Shown here one piece after another: positions 44,590-56,473 of a stretch of DNA of 64,000 nt (positions are counted from its first letter, which is position 1; each line of letters begins with the position of its first letter). The notes beneath the pieces are model-generated. The model saw only the letters and a program-made list of their open reading frames with translations. It searched no databases and had not been told where the DNA came from. Position numbers and translations under genes: made by a program. Source of the DNA: Batillaria attramentaria (Eukaryota; Mollusca; Gastropoda; Batillariidae); assembly GCA_018292915.2 (NCBI GenBank), contig JACVVK020000017.1:447501-511500 (forward strand). The letters run 5' to 3'.

Positions 44590-47500
44590 CTTTTTGAAAT
44601 TTCATTCAAGTGTGTGTTTGTGGGAGGTTGGCCTTACCACCACAACAGTGACACAAACATTTAGTGATTTACAGAAAAAGAAAACAAAAACAACAGCCTC
44701 ACCTACCCTACATTTTTTTTTTTGTTTCATTTTACTTCAACTGATCATGTTTACTGTGAGATGTGTTCATGCAGTACATGTACACTGACGTCTGTAAGTT
44801 GAAGCAATACATGTTTGTGTGTGGTTCTTTACAGAAGGTAGATACTGCCTCCAGAGCCTGTGACTACCAAGTCTGGGAGGACAGCAAGGAAGAATCTCCT
44901 GTCAAGATTCATTCATGGACCCATTTGAGTGAGCAAGATGCTGGTGCATATTTTTGTTTATGTTAATAAGCAGGGCCGAAGAAAGAGGTCTGTTAGAATG
45001 AAGTCATATATGTGAATCATAACTGAAGGAGAGTTACAGTACTGTGTGTGCATTCTTGTACATGCATTTTCTACATAGACGAAGCATGTAATTTGTAAAG
45101 ATTGTCAAATATCACTTTGGGGTTATCCCTTTTGTGGAACATTCAGATTGTCTTTCCAGGTGCACAAGTCGAAAAATGAAAAGAAAACAACAGCATATAG
45201 TAGTCATTGTGATAGTTGACTGAGGGGGGGTGGGGGAGGGGTCAGTTTGTGTACCCAGTGACCTTGTTGCTGGTCTAGCTCAGAACAGTTACGAGCGACT
45301 TAGCCCAAGTTTCACTAAGAGATTATTGGGGTTTTTTTTTCACTCACTATGCCCATTGTGTGTAGGTTCTTTACATGGCAGTTTTTTTTCAGTTTCAGTT
45401 GATGAATGCCTTCTTTCATCATAGGCATTCCACTTAGGTGACAGTAGAAGAAAGGAGGAGGAAGAAGATCCATGTGATGTTGATGATCCTGACTATGAGC
45501 CTTACTTCCACTTGACAGCTATACTGTAAGTTGTTATTCAGTTCTTGAATCATCATAATGAATGATAAAGCAAATAATGAAGTAATGAGTTTGCTTATTA
45601 TGAAATACAACCATACCATCCCCTGTCACCAACAACTTGTATTAAATTTTTAATACAGTGTAACTAATAACTTGCACAAAACCTTTTCTTTCTACTGTAA
45701 ATGGTAAACTGGTGTTTTGTCATCAAGTTATATGAAAAGTACGCTTGAAAAGTGTTGAGGAGGAAGATGAATTACCCTTGTTCACGTGTGCTCTCAGTTG
45801 CATGTAGACTACTCGACACCATTTAATTAGACACCAGAACTGGGAACTAGCTTGTTGATGTTTTAGATGGAGCTCCCTCGCCTTTTAGTTTTACTTCATG
45901 TGCTACCTGTCTTCAGATGACTTTTTTTTAATCATTGTTACTAGTATTATTTTTAGTTTATAGCACTGTGGATATTCAGTAGATGAGAGTCTTGCTTGAA
46001 TGATTTTATTTACTGTCAGGAAATGACTACTGTACGCTGGGGCTGTGGGCATGGACGCTAAGTCTAAAGTTCCCTGGACTGTGTTTTCCATGGGATCCAG
46101 CGCACCTATCTGGAATCTACCATAGGTGGCCACTGGGCTGACCACCAGCATAGTGTACTGAACTCTTTCCCGGGACAATCACCTATCATTCTAGGTAAAG
46201 GCTTCAGCGTGTGTGTGTGTGTGATTTCATCCATGCTCACTATAAGAGTAAATATTGGCATCAGGCATTTTCATCTGGTTTTGTTTTTAATTTCTGGAAT
46301 GTGCATTTTCATCCACCTTCTTGTATGAGACAGTACTGGTACAGTACGCTGGACTATGCTTAATTTTATGAAAATCATAGGCATGTGTTTGAGTGGGTAT
46401 CACCTGTTTTCTCTTTGCTGCAAGTCACAAGAGAAGAAAGGGGGTGGATTCAGGGGTGGGGGTGGTGGTAGGGGATAGAAAATAGCATACTATACACATG
46501 TACAAAAGCCAGTGCATTATCCATTCATTTTTGAACAGGCGCACGGCTGCACTGGAGGTGTTTCATCAGCACACACTGATGTATTGTGCAAATGGGTGTA
46601 TCGTGTGCGAAACCTGCTAACTGCTCTGGACCACAACATCCACAGTACTTACTTAGGCCCTTGGCTCCACGTGGAGCATAGGCCATCGACAACCCTTCGC
46701 CATCGCACTCTGTTCTGGGCTATTCTTGCCACTCCAGTCCAGTTGGTCCCCTGCTTACATAGCTCTGCCTCAGTGTCCCGCCTCCAGCTGTTGCGAGGCC
46801 GGCCTCTCTTCCTTTTGCCCTGCGGGTTCCATGTCAGGGCTTGGCGTGTGGTGCTGGATGCTGGTTTCCTGAGGGTGTGTCCAATCCAGCCCCACTTCCT
46901 CCGCAGGATCTGCTTGGCCACTGGTTCCTGCCCCGCTCGCTCCCACAGCTCTTCATTCCGGATCTTCTCTGGCCATCGGATGTTGAAGATGCGCCTCAGA
47001 CAGGTGTTGAGAAATGTCTGGATCTTCTGCTGCATCGTCTTCGTTGTCCTCCATGTTTCGCATCCGTAGAGCAGAACTGACTTCACGTTGGAGTTGAAGA
47101 TGCGAAGTTTGGTTCTTATGCTGACAACTTTGGATGCCCAGACGTTCTTCAGCATGACCATTGCTGCCCTTGCCTTGCCGATTCTGGCTGTGACGTCTCG
47201 GTCTGTGCCTCCCTGTCCATCAACCACACTCCCCAGGTAGACAAAAGACTCCACCTCCCTGATGGGCTCCCCACCGACTGTGACTGGTGTGTTGGCAGTG
47301 GTGTTGATCTTCATCAGCTCGGTTTTCTTCCTGTTGATCTTGAGCCCTGTTCCGGCTGATGTGGCTTCCAGGCACGTAGTCTTGTCCTGCATCTGGCTGT
47401 GGCTGTGAGACAGGAGCGCCAGGTCGTCCGCAAAGTCGAGGTCATCCAGCTGCGTCCAGAGTGTCCACTGTATCCCGTTTTTCCTGCCTGCTGTAGTGGT

Positions 47501-50500
47501 CTTCATGATCCAGTCGATGACCAGGAGGAAGAGAAACGGGGACAACAGGCATCCCTGGCGGACTCCGGTCTTCACCTCGAAGCTTTCTGACAACTGGCCG
47601 GCATGGGCAATCCTGCAGCTCATGTCTTGGTAGGTGCACTGGATCAGGGAGATGATCTTCCCGGGAACTCCATAGTGCCTTAGCAGCTTCCACAGCGCCT
47701 CTCTGTCTACACTGTCGAAGGCCTTCTCATAGTCTATGAAGTTGATGTAGAGGGGGGAGTTCCACTCCAGTGACTGCTCCACAATGATGCGTAGGCTGGC
47801 AATCTGGTCAGCGCAGGACCTGTTCCTGCGAAAGCCTGCCTGCTGGTCTCGGAGCATGGGGTCGACTGCCTCTCTCATCCTCTCCAGTAGAATTCTGTTG
47901 AGAACCTTGCCTGGCACTGACAGGAGCATGATCCCTCGGTAGTTGCTGCAGTCCCTGAGGTCCCCTTTCTTTGGCAGCTTGATGACGATCCCTTCTTTCC
48001 ACTGGGCTGGCACCTCTTCCTTCTCCCAGATCTTGCTGAACAGGCTGTGCAGCATGTTGACGGCTGTCTCTGTGTCTGCTTTAATGGCTTCTGCTGGTAT
48101 CTCGTCCGGCCCTGCAGCTTTCCCATTTCTCAGTGTCATGATGGCTTTCCTGATCTCCGCCTTAGAGGGCTTGTCACAGTTGATGGGTAGTTCTGTCTCA
48201 GCTGGTGGGATGTCTGGTGGTGTTTCAGGGATGGGGCGATTTAACAGCTCCCTGAAGTGTTCTGCCCATCGCTTCAGCTGTTCCTCAGTTGTTGTCAGTG
48301 GGTGCCCGTTCTTGTCCTTCACTGGTTTGTCTGTCTGCTGAAATTTGCCCATGAGCTTCTTGGTCACCTGGTACAGGTCTTTTAGATTCCCTTGTCGGGC
48401 TGCTTCCTCTGCTTGACTGGCCAGGTTGTCGATGTAGTCCCTCTTGTCCTTCCTGGTGCTCCTCTTCACTTCTCTGTCAGCTGCTGTGTATTCCTCTTGT
48501 GCCTTTGCCTTAGCTCTTCTTGTTCGGCTCGTGTTCAGTGCAGTTTTCTTCTCTTTCCTAACTTCCAGCTTCTGGATGGTATCAGCAGAGATCCATTCCT
48601 TATGTTGGGTCTTTCTCTTGCCAAGGACCTCTTCGCATGTGTCGTGCCAGAGTTTCTTGCTGTGTTCCCACTGTGTCTCGATGTCCATTTCACTGTCTTC
48701 TATCAGGTCTTGCAGTGGCTGGAACCTGTTGGAAAGGCTGATCCGGAATGCTGCTTGTGTGTCTGTGTTCCTGAGAAGTCCAACGTTGTACCTGGTCCGT
48801 GTGCTGTTGGCGTTGGTGTGCCTCTTGAGCCGAAGTCTCAATGCTGTTGCAAGAAGGTGGTGGTCTGATGATACATCGGCACCCCTCATCACGCGCACAT
48901 CCCGCCACGATCTCCTGAACTTCCGGCTGATGCAGATGTGATCAATCTGGTTCTCCGTGACATGGTCCGGCGATCTCCATGTGGCCTTGTGGATGCGCTT
49001 GTGTGGGAAGATGCTGCCTCCTATCACTAGCTGGTTCAGGGCACAAAAGTCTGCAAAGCGCTCGCCATTTTCGTTCATCTGTCCCAGTCCGTGTGTTCCC
49101 ATGGTGTCCTCATAGCCTGTGTTGTCTGATCCAATCTTGGCGTTGAAGTCTCCCATCAGTATGGTCATGTCCTTGGCTCCTCCTCTATCTATCACTGTCT
49201 GCAGTTGTTGGTAGAAGTCATCTTTTTTCTCCTCTTCCGCATCATTGGTGGGAGCGTAGCACTGGATGATGTTCAGCTTGATGTCTTTTTTCTTGGTGAT
49301 GAATTTGGCTGTGATGATGCGGGAGTTGACAGGTTCCCAGCCGATGAGTGCCCGCTGTGCCTCCGGTGCCAGCATCAGGGCCACGCCCTCAGTGTGGGGG
49401 GCTCCATCCTCTGTGTGTCCAGAGTACAGCAATTGCTCTCCCGATGAAAATCTCAGCTGTCCTGACTGTAGCCACCTTGTCTCACTCAGTCCCAGTACTC
49501 CTATCTTGTAGTTCTTCATCTCTCTTGCTACTTGTATGGTCCTTCCTACTTCATACATTGTCCTGATGTTCCATGTGGCTACTCTCGTTGTTGTCCTGGG
49601 TGTTAGAAGGGGGGTCGGCCTTGCAGCTTCCTTTCGGCTTTCACTGCAATGCGTCATAGGTCTCCGGGATGGAGACCCTTCCTCGCCCAGGTGAATGTCT
49701 CGGTTTGTTGCTGTCGATGCTTCAGTAACTTAGTGTTTTTTACAGGTAGGGCTGTTAACCCTACGCAAACCCGTTTAGCCTCTTGGAGAGGTGGTCCACA
49801 TTCGTCTGACCTCTACCCTTCGACCTGTCCAGCTTGGGTGACCCTGCCAGGAGCATGTGCTCCTGCTGGCATAGTTCTCTGGGTCATTGAGGTACACAAG
49901 CCACTACCCCACGACAAGGGTTGGACCATGTAGGGAACATCCACAGTGACGGGGGCATATATGGACCAACAGGAAAGGGGAGCCAGTGTAAGTAGCGTTG
50001 CATGATTCAGTTGTCTGCACAAAGACATGGATAGCACTCTTCCACCTCAGGGCAGATTTCTGCCCAATAATTTTGGGGAAATCAACCCCCCCCCCCCCAA
50101 AAAAAAAAAAAAAAAAAAAAAAATTGGGCAGTTGTGTGCTTAGGTTATTGACATGTGAGGTGAGGTTGGATAATATTGACAGTTCAGGACCCTCCCCCAT
50201 ATTTCTGGAGCATGTTAACATGTTGTCGTCGCCCACCCCCCCCCCCTTTTTTTCTTCTTTTTTTTTTAAAGACATTTTCATCAGTTTCACCCCAGCAATG
50301 ATGTATACGTGTGTCCATTGAAACTGGCATAGCTGTTGTTTTGTCACAAAGTTCACGTTTCAGTGACACTGAGAGATATCGAGCTTTATATTAGCACATA
50401 CAGCTAGAGTATCCAACTGAATTTCATCATGATAGCACTAGCAGTTGACAAGAAATGATTCCTACGGTTTTTCAGATACCACAGATGCTTCAGCAAGAAG

Positions 50501-52921
50501 ACAGGGAGATGGTCTTCCCAGAGAAGGAGAGGAAGATGTACACACACATTCGGGACCGTGAACTTTCAGCTGTGAAAATGAGGCTAGCTGACAGACAGGG
50601 CATGTGGCAAAGCCTCACACCTTTGGAGGATTTCAACTACGCTGGCGCCTGTAGAATATCCACCATCAAAACAACTTGTTCAGTCCGAAATATCACGCTT
50701 TGAGAAATGAATTTGTGCATTCTGCTTTTGCTCATTTTCAAAGCCTTACAGTTGTGCATAGTTGTGCTGTACATCAGTACTGTCATCATACAGCTGTGCT
50801 ACTTCCTAAAATCTACTTCTGTGCTTGTGCATGACTTATACATATTGTAATTACTTTGCTGTCATTCTAACAACTATGTATTGTACTCTGACATTGAAAT
50901 TGTAACTGTTACATCCGGACAAAAAGAGGAAATCGAGTGAATAATAATGGCCATCCTGAACAACTAAACATTGAATTGGTGTGTGGTGTGTGTGTGAGTT
51001 GCATGAGAAAGACCGATGGCGTGTAGGTGAGCCAAACAAAACCGACAGCGAAGAAGGGAGAAGTTTACAATATTATGGAAAACTGCTTTTTTATGTGGTC
51101 ATTTTTGTCAATTTCAATACTTCTTTCTCATGCCCTTCCTGTGGGTTCACCTCACTTTGACAGTTGAGTTCTTTTTGTTTGTTTGTTGTTTTTGTCTAGT
51201 TACAGAAGGCCTATTTTGATGGTGTGTTGAAAGCAATCAGTGTAGATCAGATCACAACAATTCTTAGCACTCAATGCTTGTAAAGCATCCAGAGCTGCTG
51301 TAGAAGGGAGGCTTTTTGTAAAAACCCTCTGTTACTGTATTAATTTTATTATTATTACTATGTAATACTACCTTTTGACTCAGTTCAATACATCTCTCGC
51401 TGTATCACAAACACGAATGCACAAGAATAGCTTCAGCATCTTCAGCCAAGGTGTATTGTGAACATGTACCAAACATGCATTGCTTCTGTCAATTTTCGGC
51501 AGTTCCAGTGCATCTACAACTCAAAATTGTTTGTTTTTGCTTCTAAAAAAATACATAATCAAATAACCAAAGTCATACACATCTTTTTTTCTTCGCAAGT
51601 CTGAGGAACTCAAAGACAAAAAGGGGTATTTTCTCACTTTTAGTGTTACATAAATAAAAAACGTACACATGAAAGAAAAGTGTTCGCTCTTTTTGTCCAT
51701 TATTCTTCTGGTCCACTTTTACAAGGACACAAGGCTTTTGATATAAAGTTCATCTACATACATTGCTCATGATTGATGCAGAAAGTCTACAGTCAGCACT
51801 CTCCTTTTAGCTTCTTGAAGACAGAGAAAGAGAGAAAAACAAAAAACAAACCACAACAATACCACCCATGTGGTCAGCATTTACTACATTTCTATGAACA
51901 TGAGTGATTATTAGTGCTACCAACATGGTGCTCCATTACTAAGGTGTGTATATCACTATATGCAGCATGTAAGCTGCATGGAAATGGCAGAAACAAGCAA
52001 CATCAGTGAAGTTAGTGTTCAAACCAACAGTCTAGTTCAGCCTCGATGGGATAAACCCTGTGTAGTGGTTGATAGGGTGAGGATAGTGATCCCGAATCAC
52101 CAACACACGTGGGGATGACCCGCCTGTCTCCTGCACCTAGACCATGCCTCCACATGAGGAACTGCCTGTACACAGCATGGTGGTTAGCTTTGCGCTCGTC
52201 ATCTTTGCCATTGCAGACAAGCATGTCTCGCCTCATTATCTGTGACAGCTGCAGAACCATCCTGTCCAAAATCAGGTACTGGATTTCCTAAAATAAGAAG
52301 AGTATTTCTGAGTAAGGTCTGTTATTTTCAACTGTGAAAAGAGATAGGAAACAGAATAACACGGACCAACAAGTAAATTTTATGTTTTGGTCGTAAATTT
52401 CAGGCATAATTATGCATTTGCATGAGGGGACAGGTGTAAGATTTTCACTGGTGCAAAGTTCTACGTGTTTCATAGTTTAATAATACCAGTTTACTTTTAA
52501 CCTTCACCGGGCTATGTGGGTCATTTAGGACCCAGAAGGGTGTTTAACTCTAATTATCTCCTGAACTATTGGGAATTTTTCAGTCAAACTTTAAGTATTC
52601 CTCAAACCCCTAAAAGATTACATTTTCCCAAAATCTGGTACTATTTGGTGAAAAAATAAACAAATAAACAATGTCTGATTTTGAACACCACACAAACAAC
52701 AACGTGGGTCGTTTAAGACCCAGACTTTTTACAGAGAGAGAATAGCGAATATTCCTGTCAGGACGATGTGGGTCGTTTAAGACCCATGCATTTCAAAGAG
52801 ACATCCAGGTGATTATTCATGTCTGGATGATGTGGGTCTTTCAGGACCCATACCTTTTGTGAAGAATAAAGTACAGCACTGCACCTCATCTCAATCTTCT
52901 CATTTATTGTGTGTGTTTGTT

Positions 52922-52958
<37 letters not shown>

Positions 52959-53665
52959 CTTGCGAAGGAAATTGAGTACTCTCTCATAATTCAGTCTGTT
53001 TCGGTATAGTGCCTTGAAAGTGAGGAACTTTCCAATTCTCCTTTTTCCAACAAAATCAAGAAGTATCACCAGAAACAAAAGCAATATGTCTGGAAAATGA
53101 ACTTTCATTATCTTATTTTGGGCAAAACCGCGGGATGCAGATGCTTACGTTTCTGAGAAAAATCTGAAATCTTGGAGGCATTGTTCTTGGAATCGTGCCA
53201 GCTAATTCTAAGAATCCAACCACTGAGCATCGTTCTTGGAAGCGTACCAGCAAATATTCAAGAATTCAGCCACTGAGGAAACTGCTGTCAGCTGGCTTTC
53301 GGACGCGTTTTTTTGCCCTCAAGCAGGCAACATTTGGGTAGGTATATGAACCCCTTATTATCTTGTATTGATAGCATGCTAAAGGCAAATATTTGTTGTT
53401 GTTTTTTTTTATGCACAATCAATATTTCTGTGCTTTCTGAGTGGTCAGATTGAAAGCAACATTTTGGTTTTTTTTTGTGGCATGGCATCCCATCGCAGAA
53501 GTTATTTCTCTGTATAAGGCAACATCCTTGTACCGTGATGTTTTTTCAAGCACCACGGTACATGATTTTACTCTAAAGGTACGATGTGCCAAGCACCTGA
53601 AGGCAAAGTTCTTTTTTGAAACAAGAAAGATCACACAATATTAGTATGACTGAATGAGAGAGAGA

Positions 53666-53713
<48 letters not shown>

Positions 53714-54075
53714 CGGGGGGTGAGAGAGAGGATGAGAGAGGTAAACCTTACACTGAAAATTTTTGTTTGAAAAAAGATTGGAAATAACGCTGAATTTTAT
53801 TCTATTTTCTTCCATAGGCAGCAATGGAAAGGCCTAACTTATTTGAAGCCCACTTAACTTCAGAAGAAGGGGCAGAAGCGGATCTACACTTTGGTAAGCT
53901 TCATATTATTTATTCAGTGCCCAAACAATTATTAGCGTAATCACAAAGGGTTATATGGGATGACGTTCGCCACCAAAACGAACATGTGTAGGCCCTGTAC
54001 ATGTGTATGCGTGTGTGTGGCTAGTTGTGTATGCGTCTCTGCGTGCGTCCACACGGCGTATTGCGTGTATGCTTG

Positions 54076-54110
<35 letters not shown>

Positions 54111-56440
54111 CGTGGTGCGCTAGTGCTTGCGTACGCTTGCAGACTTTTATATGCATGTATCTGTGCGTGCATGCATGCGCGAGTGCGTGTGTGTCCTACA
54201 CGTTTTGCACTGCATCACACTTAGGCGTTTTTTCTAATTCTTTAGGGAAAGGAGGCGCCACTCAGAGCGTCAGGGATCCCGACCTTGCACCGGACGTCGA
54301 CGAGTCAGTGATCAGTGGCGAAGACCTGACAAGCGACGAGGAATATCTTCCACCGTCTGGTAGCTCTGATGAATCAAGTGACGAATCTGAACAAGTTGAG
54401 GAGGAACAGACCCCTCCTTCACAGGAGACACCTGCCGGATTTCCTCAAATGATGACTGCAGTAGACGGCACTGAGTGGAGCAAAGTGCCAGTCACGGCAT
54501 CCTCAAGGACACGTGTAAAGAACATTTTCAAGACACCACCAACTCAGGTGCCATCTAGGTGCTCTTTCATACAGTACCTCCCTTCAAAGACTGATCGGTA
54601 CGGGATGAAAGTGTTCTGGATCGCCGATGCCCAGAACAATTACCCTCTTTTGGGGATTCCTTATCTGGGAAGGCCTTTGGGCCAAGACAGGCAAGTGAAC
54701 CTTGGCCGCAACATGGCTCTCCAGTTAGCTACACCCTTCTTCAAAACAGGTCGCAATGTCACTTGTGACAACTATTTCACGGACCTTGTCCTTGCAGAAA
54801 CTCTTCTCAAAAATGGTCTGACAATGGTAGGCACAGTGAGAACCAACAAAAGGTTTCTGCCTGTGCCCTTCAAATCGGACAAAAGCCAGGGTCTCCATGA
54901 GAGCCAGTTTGCATACCGCCAGTCAACCACTATGGTCAGCGACCAAAGCAAACGAAACAAGAACACTGTTGGGCTGAGCACTATGCACGATGAGGGCGTC
55001 ATCGATGCAAGTACGCGTAAACGGAAACCAGAAATGGTTCTGTTCTACAATGAAACGAAAGGCGCTGTGGATGTCATGGACAAGCTGGCCCACAGCTACA
55101 CAACAAAGAGAAAAAGAAAGAGACGGCCAATGGTCATGTTTGCCAATGTGCTTGACCTGGCAACAATAGCTGCCCGTTGCATGTACCGCATAAAATTTCC
55201 TGACCGCAAACTTTCCTCCAAGGATTCCCGTGGAGGGTTCATAAGGCAGCTGAGCAAGCAACTCATGCTCGCACACTTACAGCGCCGAGTTGAGAACGTG
55301 TATCTGCCCAGAGAGCTGTAAGAATAATAATAAGGATAAGAATAATTATTAAAATCCTTCTTTGAAAAGTATGGGTCCTAAACGACCCACATAGTCGGAA
55401 TAGGAATAATCACCAAAATCCTTCTTTGAAAAGTATGGGTCCTAAACGACCCACATCGGCGTTTGTGTGTAGTCAAAAGTCCAGCCCGGTGAAGGTTAAT
55501 GAGGAAGTAGGTAGAGGAAGTACCTACTGGGAGCAAAAATTGGCATTGACCATAACCACAGCAGAGACGTTCCAAGTTCAGCATCGGATGGCATGTTTCT
55601 GCAGGAGACAAAAGTGCACCAGGAGGACTGGCCAGAATGAGGCATAGGGCTGTGGCCACCTGGCTGCCCCTCCTACAGCTCCAGAAGGCTGAATACTGGT
55701 ATGAGGCCTGGCTGTGCCTCAATCATGTCTACCGTCATCCCCTTCAGTCTTCTTGTCTCCATCTTGTCCATTGTCTTCTGAAAATAGTGAAATATATACA
55801 ATCCACAAGCATTTTAGTTATGTGTTGTCACTGGGTGAGGGCTCTCTCTCTCTCCTATTAGAGTAATCAAAAATTCTAACCTGTTGTCCTGTTATTATTT
55901 CAACCTTTTAATCTCAGCTACAAGATACCAACCTTTTCATCTTAAAACTGGGACTTCAGGATGGCTTACCTTCAACACAGTGATTAAACACTACACTGTG
56001 CACACACATGGGCATGTGTTTGGCAGAGAGAAAAGAGTAATGGTATCCTACTTTTTGCTATTCAGGGATATTGAAAATAAGACGAGTGTGTAATGTCTTA
56101 CCTTCAACTGTTCTCGTCTTTCCTCCAGCATTGCTGCCACAGTACCATTGGCCTCCTAATGCTGCAGCACCTCTGCCCCATGCAAGCATGCTGGTGATAC
56201 ATGCACTCCCTTCTCCTACAAGTACAACAGCAAAAAAAAAAAAGCAAACTGTAAAACAACCAGCTTGTATAATCTGAAGCACATCAGTTTTATGGTGAAT
56301 CAGACACCGACTACAAGGACTTAGTTACTAGTAGGCAAAATTTTAATTTCGTTTTCTCCCTCTCCGGGCTCTGATGGTGTGAGTGTGACTGGAAATAAAA
56401 TCAACCTCGTATTCCTCCCTACATCCCTCTCCTCACACCG

Positions 56441-56473
<33 letters not shown>

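Larger units (their letters stand above)
42733..50703 (+). pseudogene. Spliced gene of the TTAA element, candidate transposase (exons interrupted)
   Basis: Exon-like segments on the plus strand: 42733-42942 (open except one TAG near 42828; ends TFGIHSMLMNT), 43393-43432 (joins in phase, YFSSRSLQLPPMQ), possibly about 43685-43782, 44090-44157, 44385-44458 and 44836-44927, then 45426-45527 (EEEEDPCDVDDPDYEP). A further exon starts at 46539 (AHGCTGGVSSAHTDVLCKW) and is split at LTALDHNIHS by the RTE, resuming at 49948 and ending at donor 49987. A candidate last exon ends at 50703 (FPEKERKMYTHIRDREL). The acidic DPDYEP segment and a late ALDHN segment recall multicopy THAP/P2X7-associated transposon proteins of molluscs and cnidarians; this is memory, not a search. 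No complete frame was obtained. The TAG and the RTE make it non-functional as it stands. Confidence 0.4.
52501..55495 (+). mobile_element. piggyBac transposon (TTAA, 12-bp TIRs)
   Basis: TTAA at 52497-52500 and 55496-55499 flank perfect 12-bp inverted ends (CCTTCACCGGGC at 52501; GCCCGGTGAAGG ending at 55495). Inside lie repeated GGGTC...GACCC palindromes near both ends, an internal 46-base G run, and a two-exon transposase gene reading rightward. It sits in the last intron of the minus-strand P2X7-domain gene, in opposite orientation. Confidence 0.93.

Noticed and set aside
46512..49933. Plus-strand frames of up to 185 codons
   Set aside because: Antisense shadows of the 1002-codon RTE frame.
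54003..54245. N-terminal extension of the piggyBac protein up to 53960
   Set aside because: The extension is (TG)n-derived; exon 1 at 53824-53893 with a matching split codon gives a better start.
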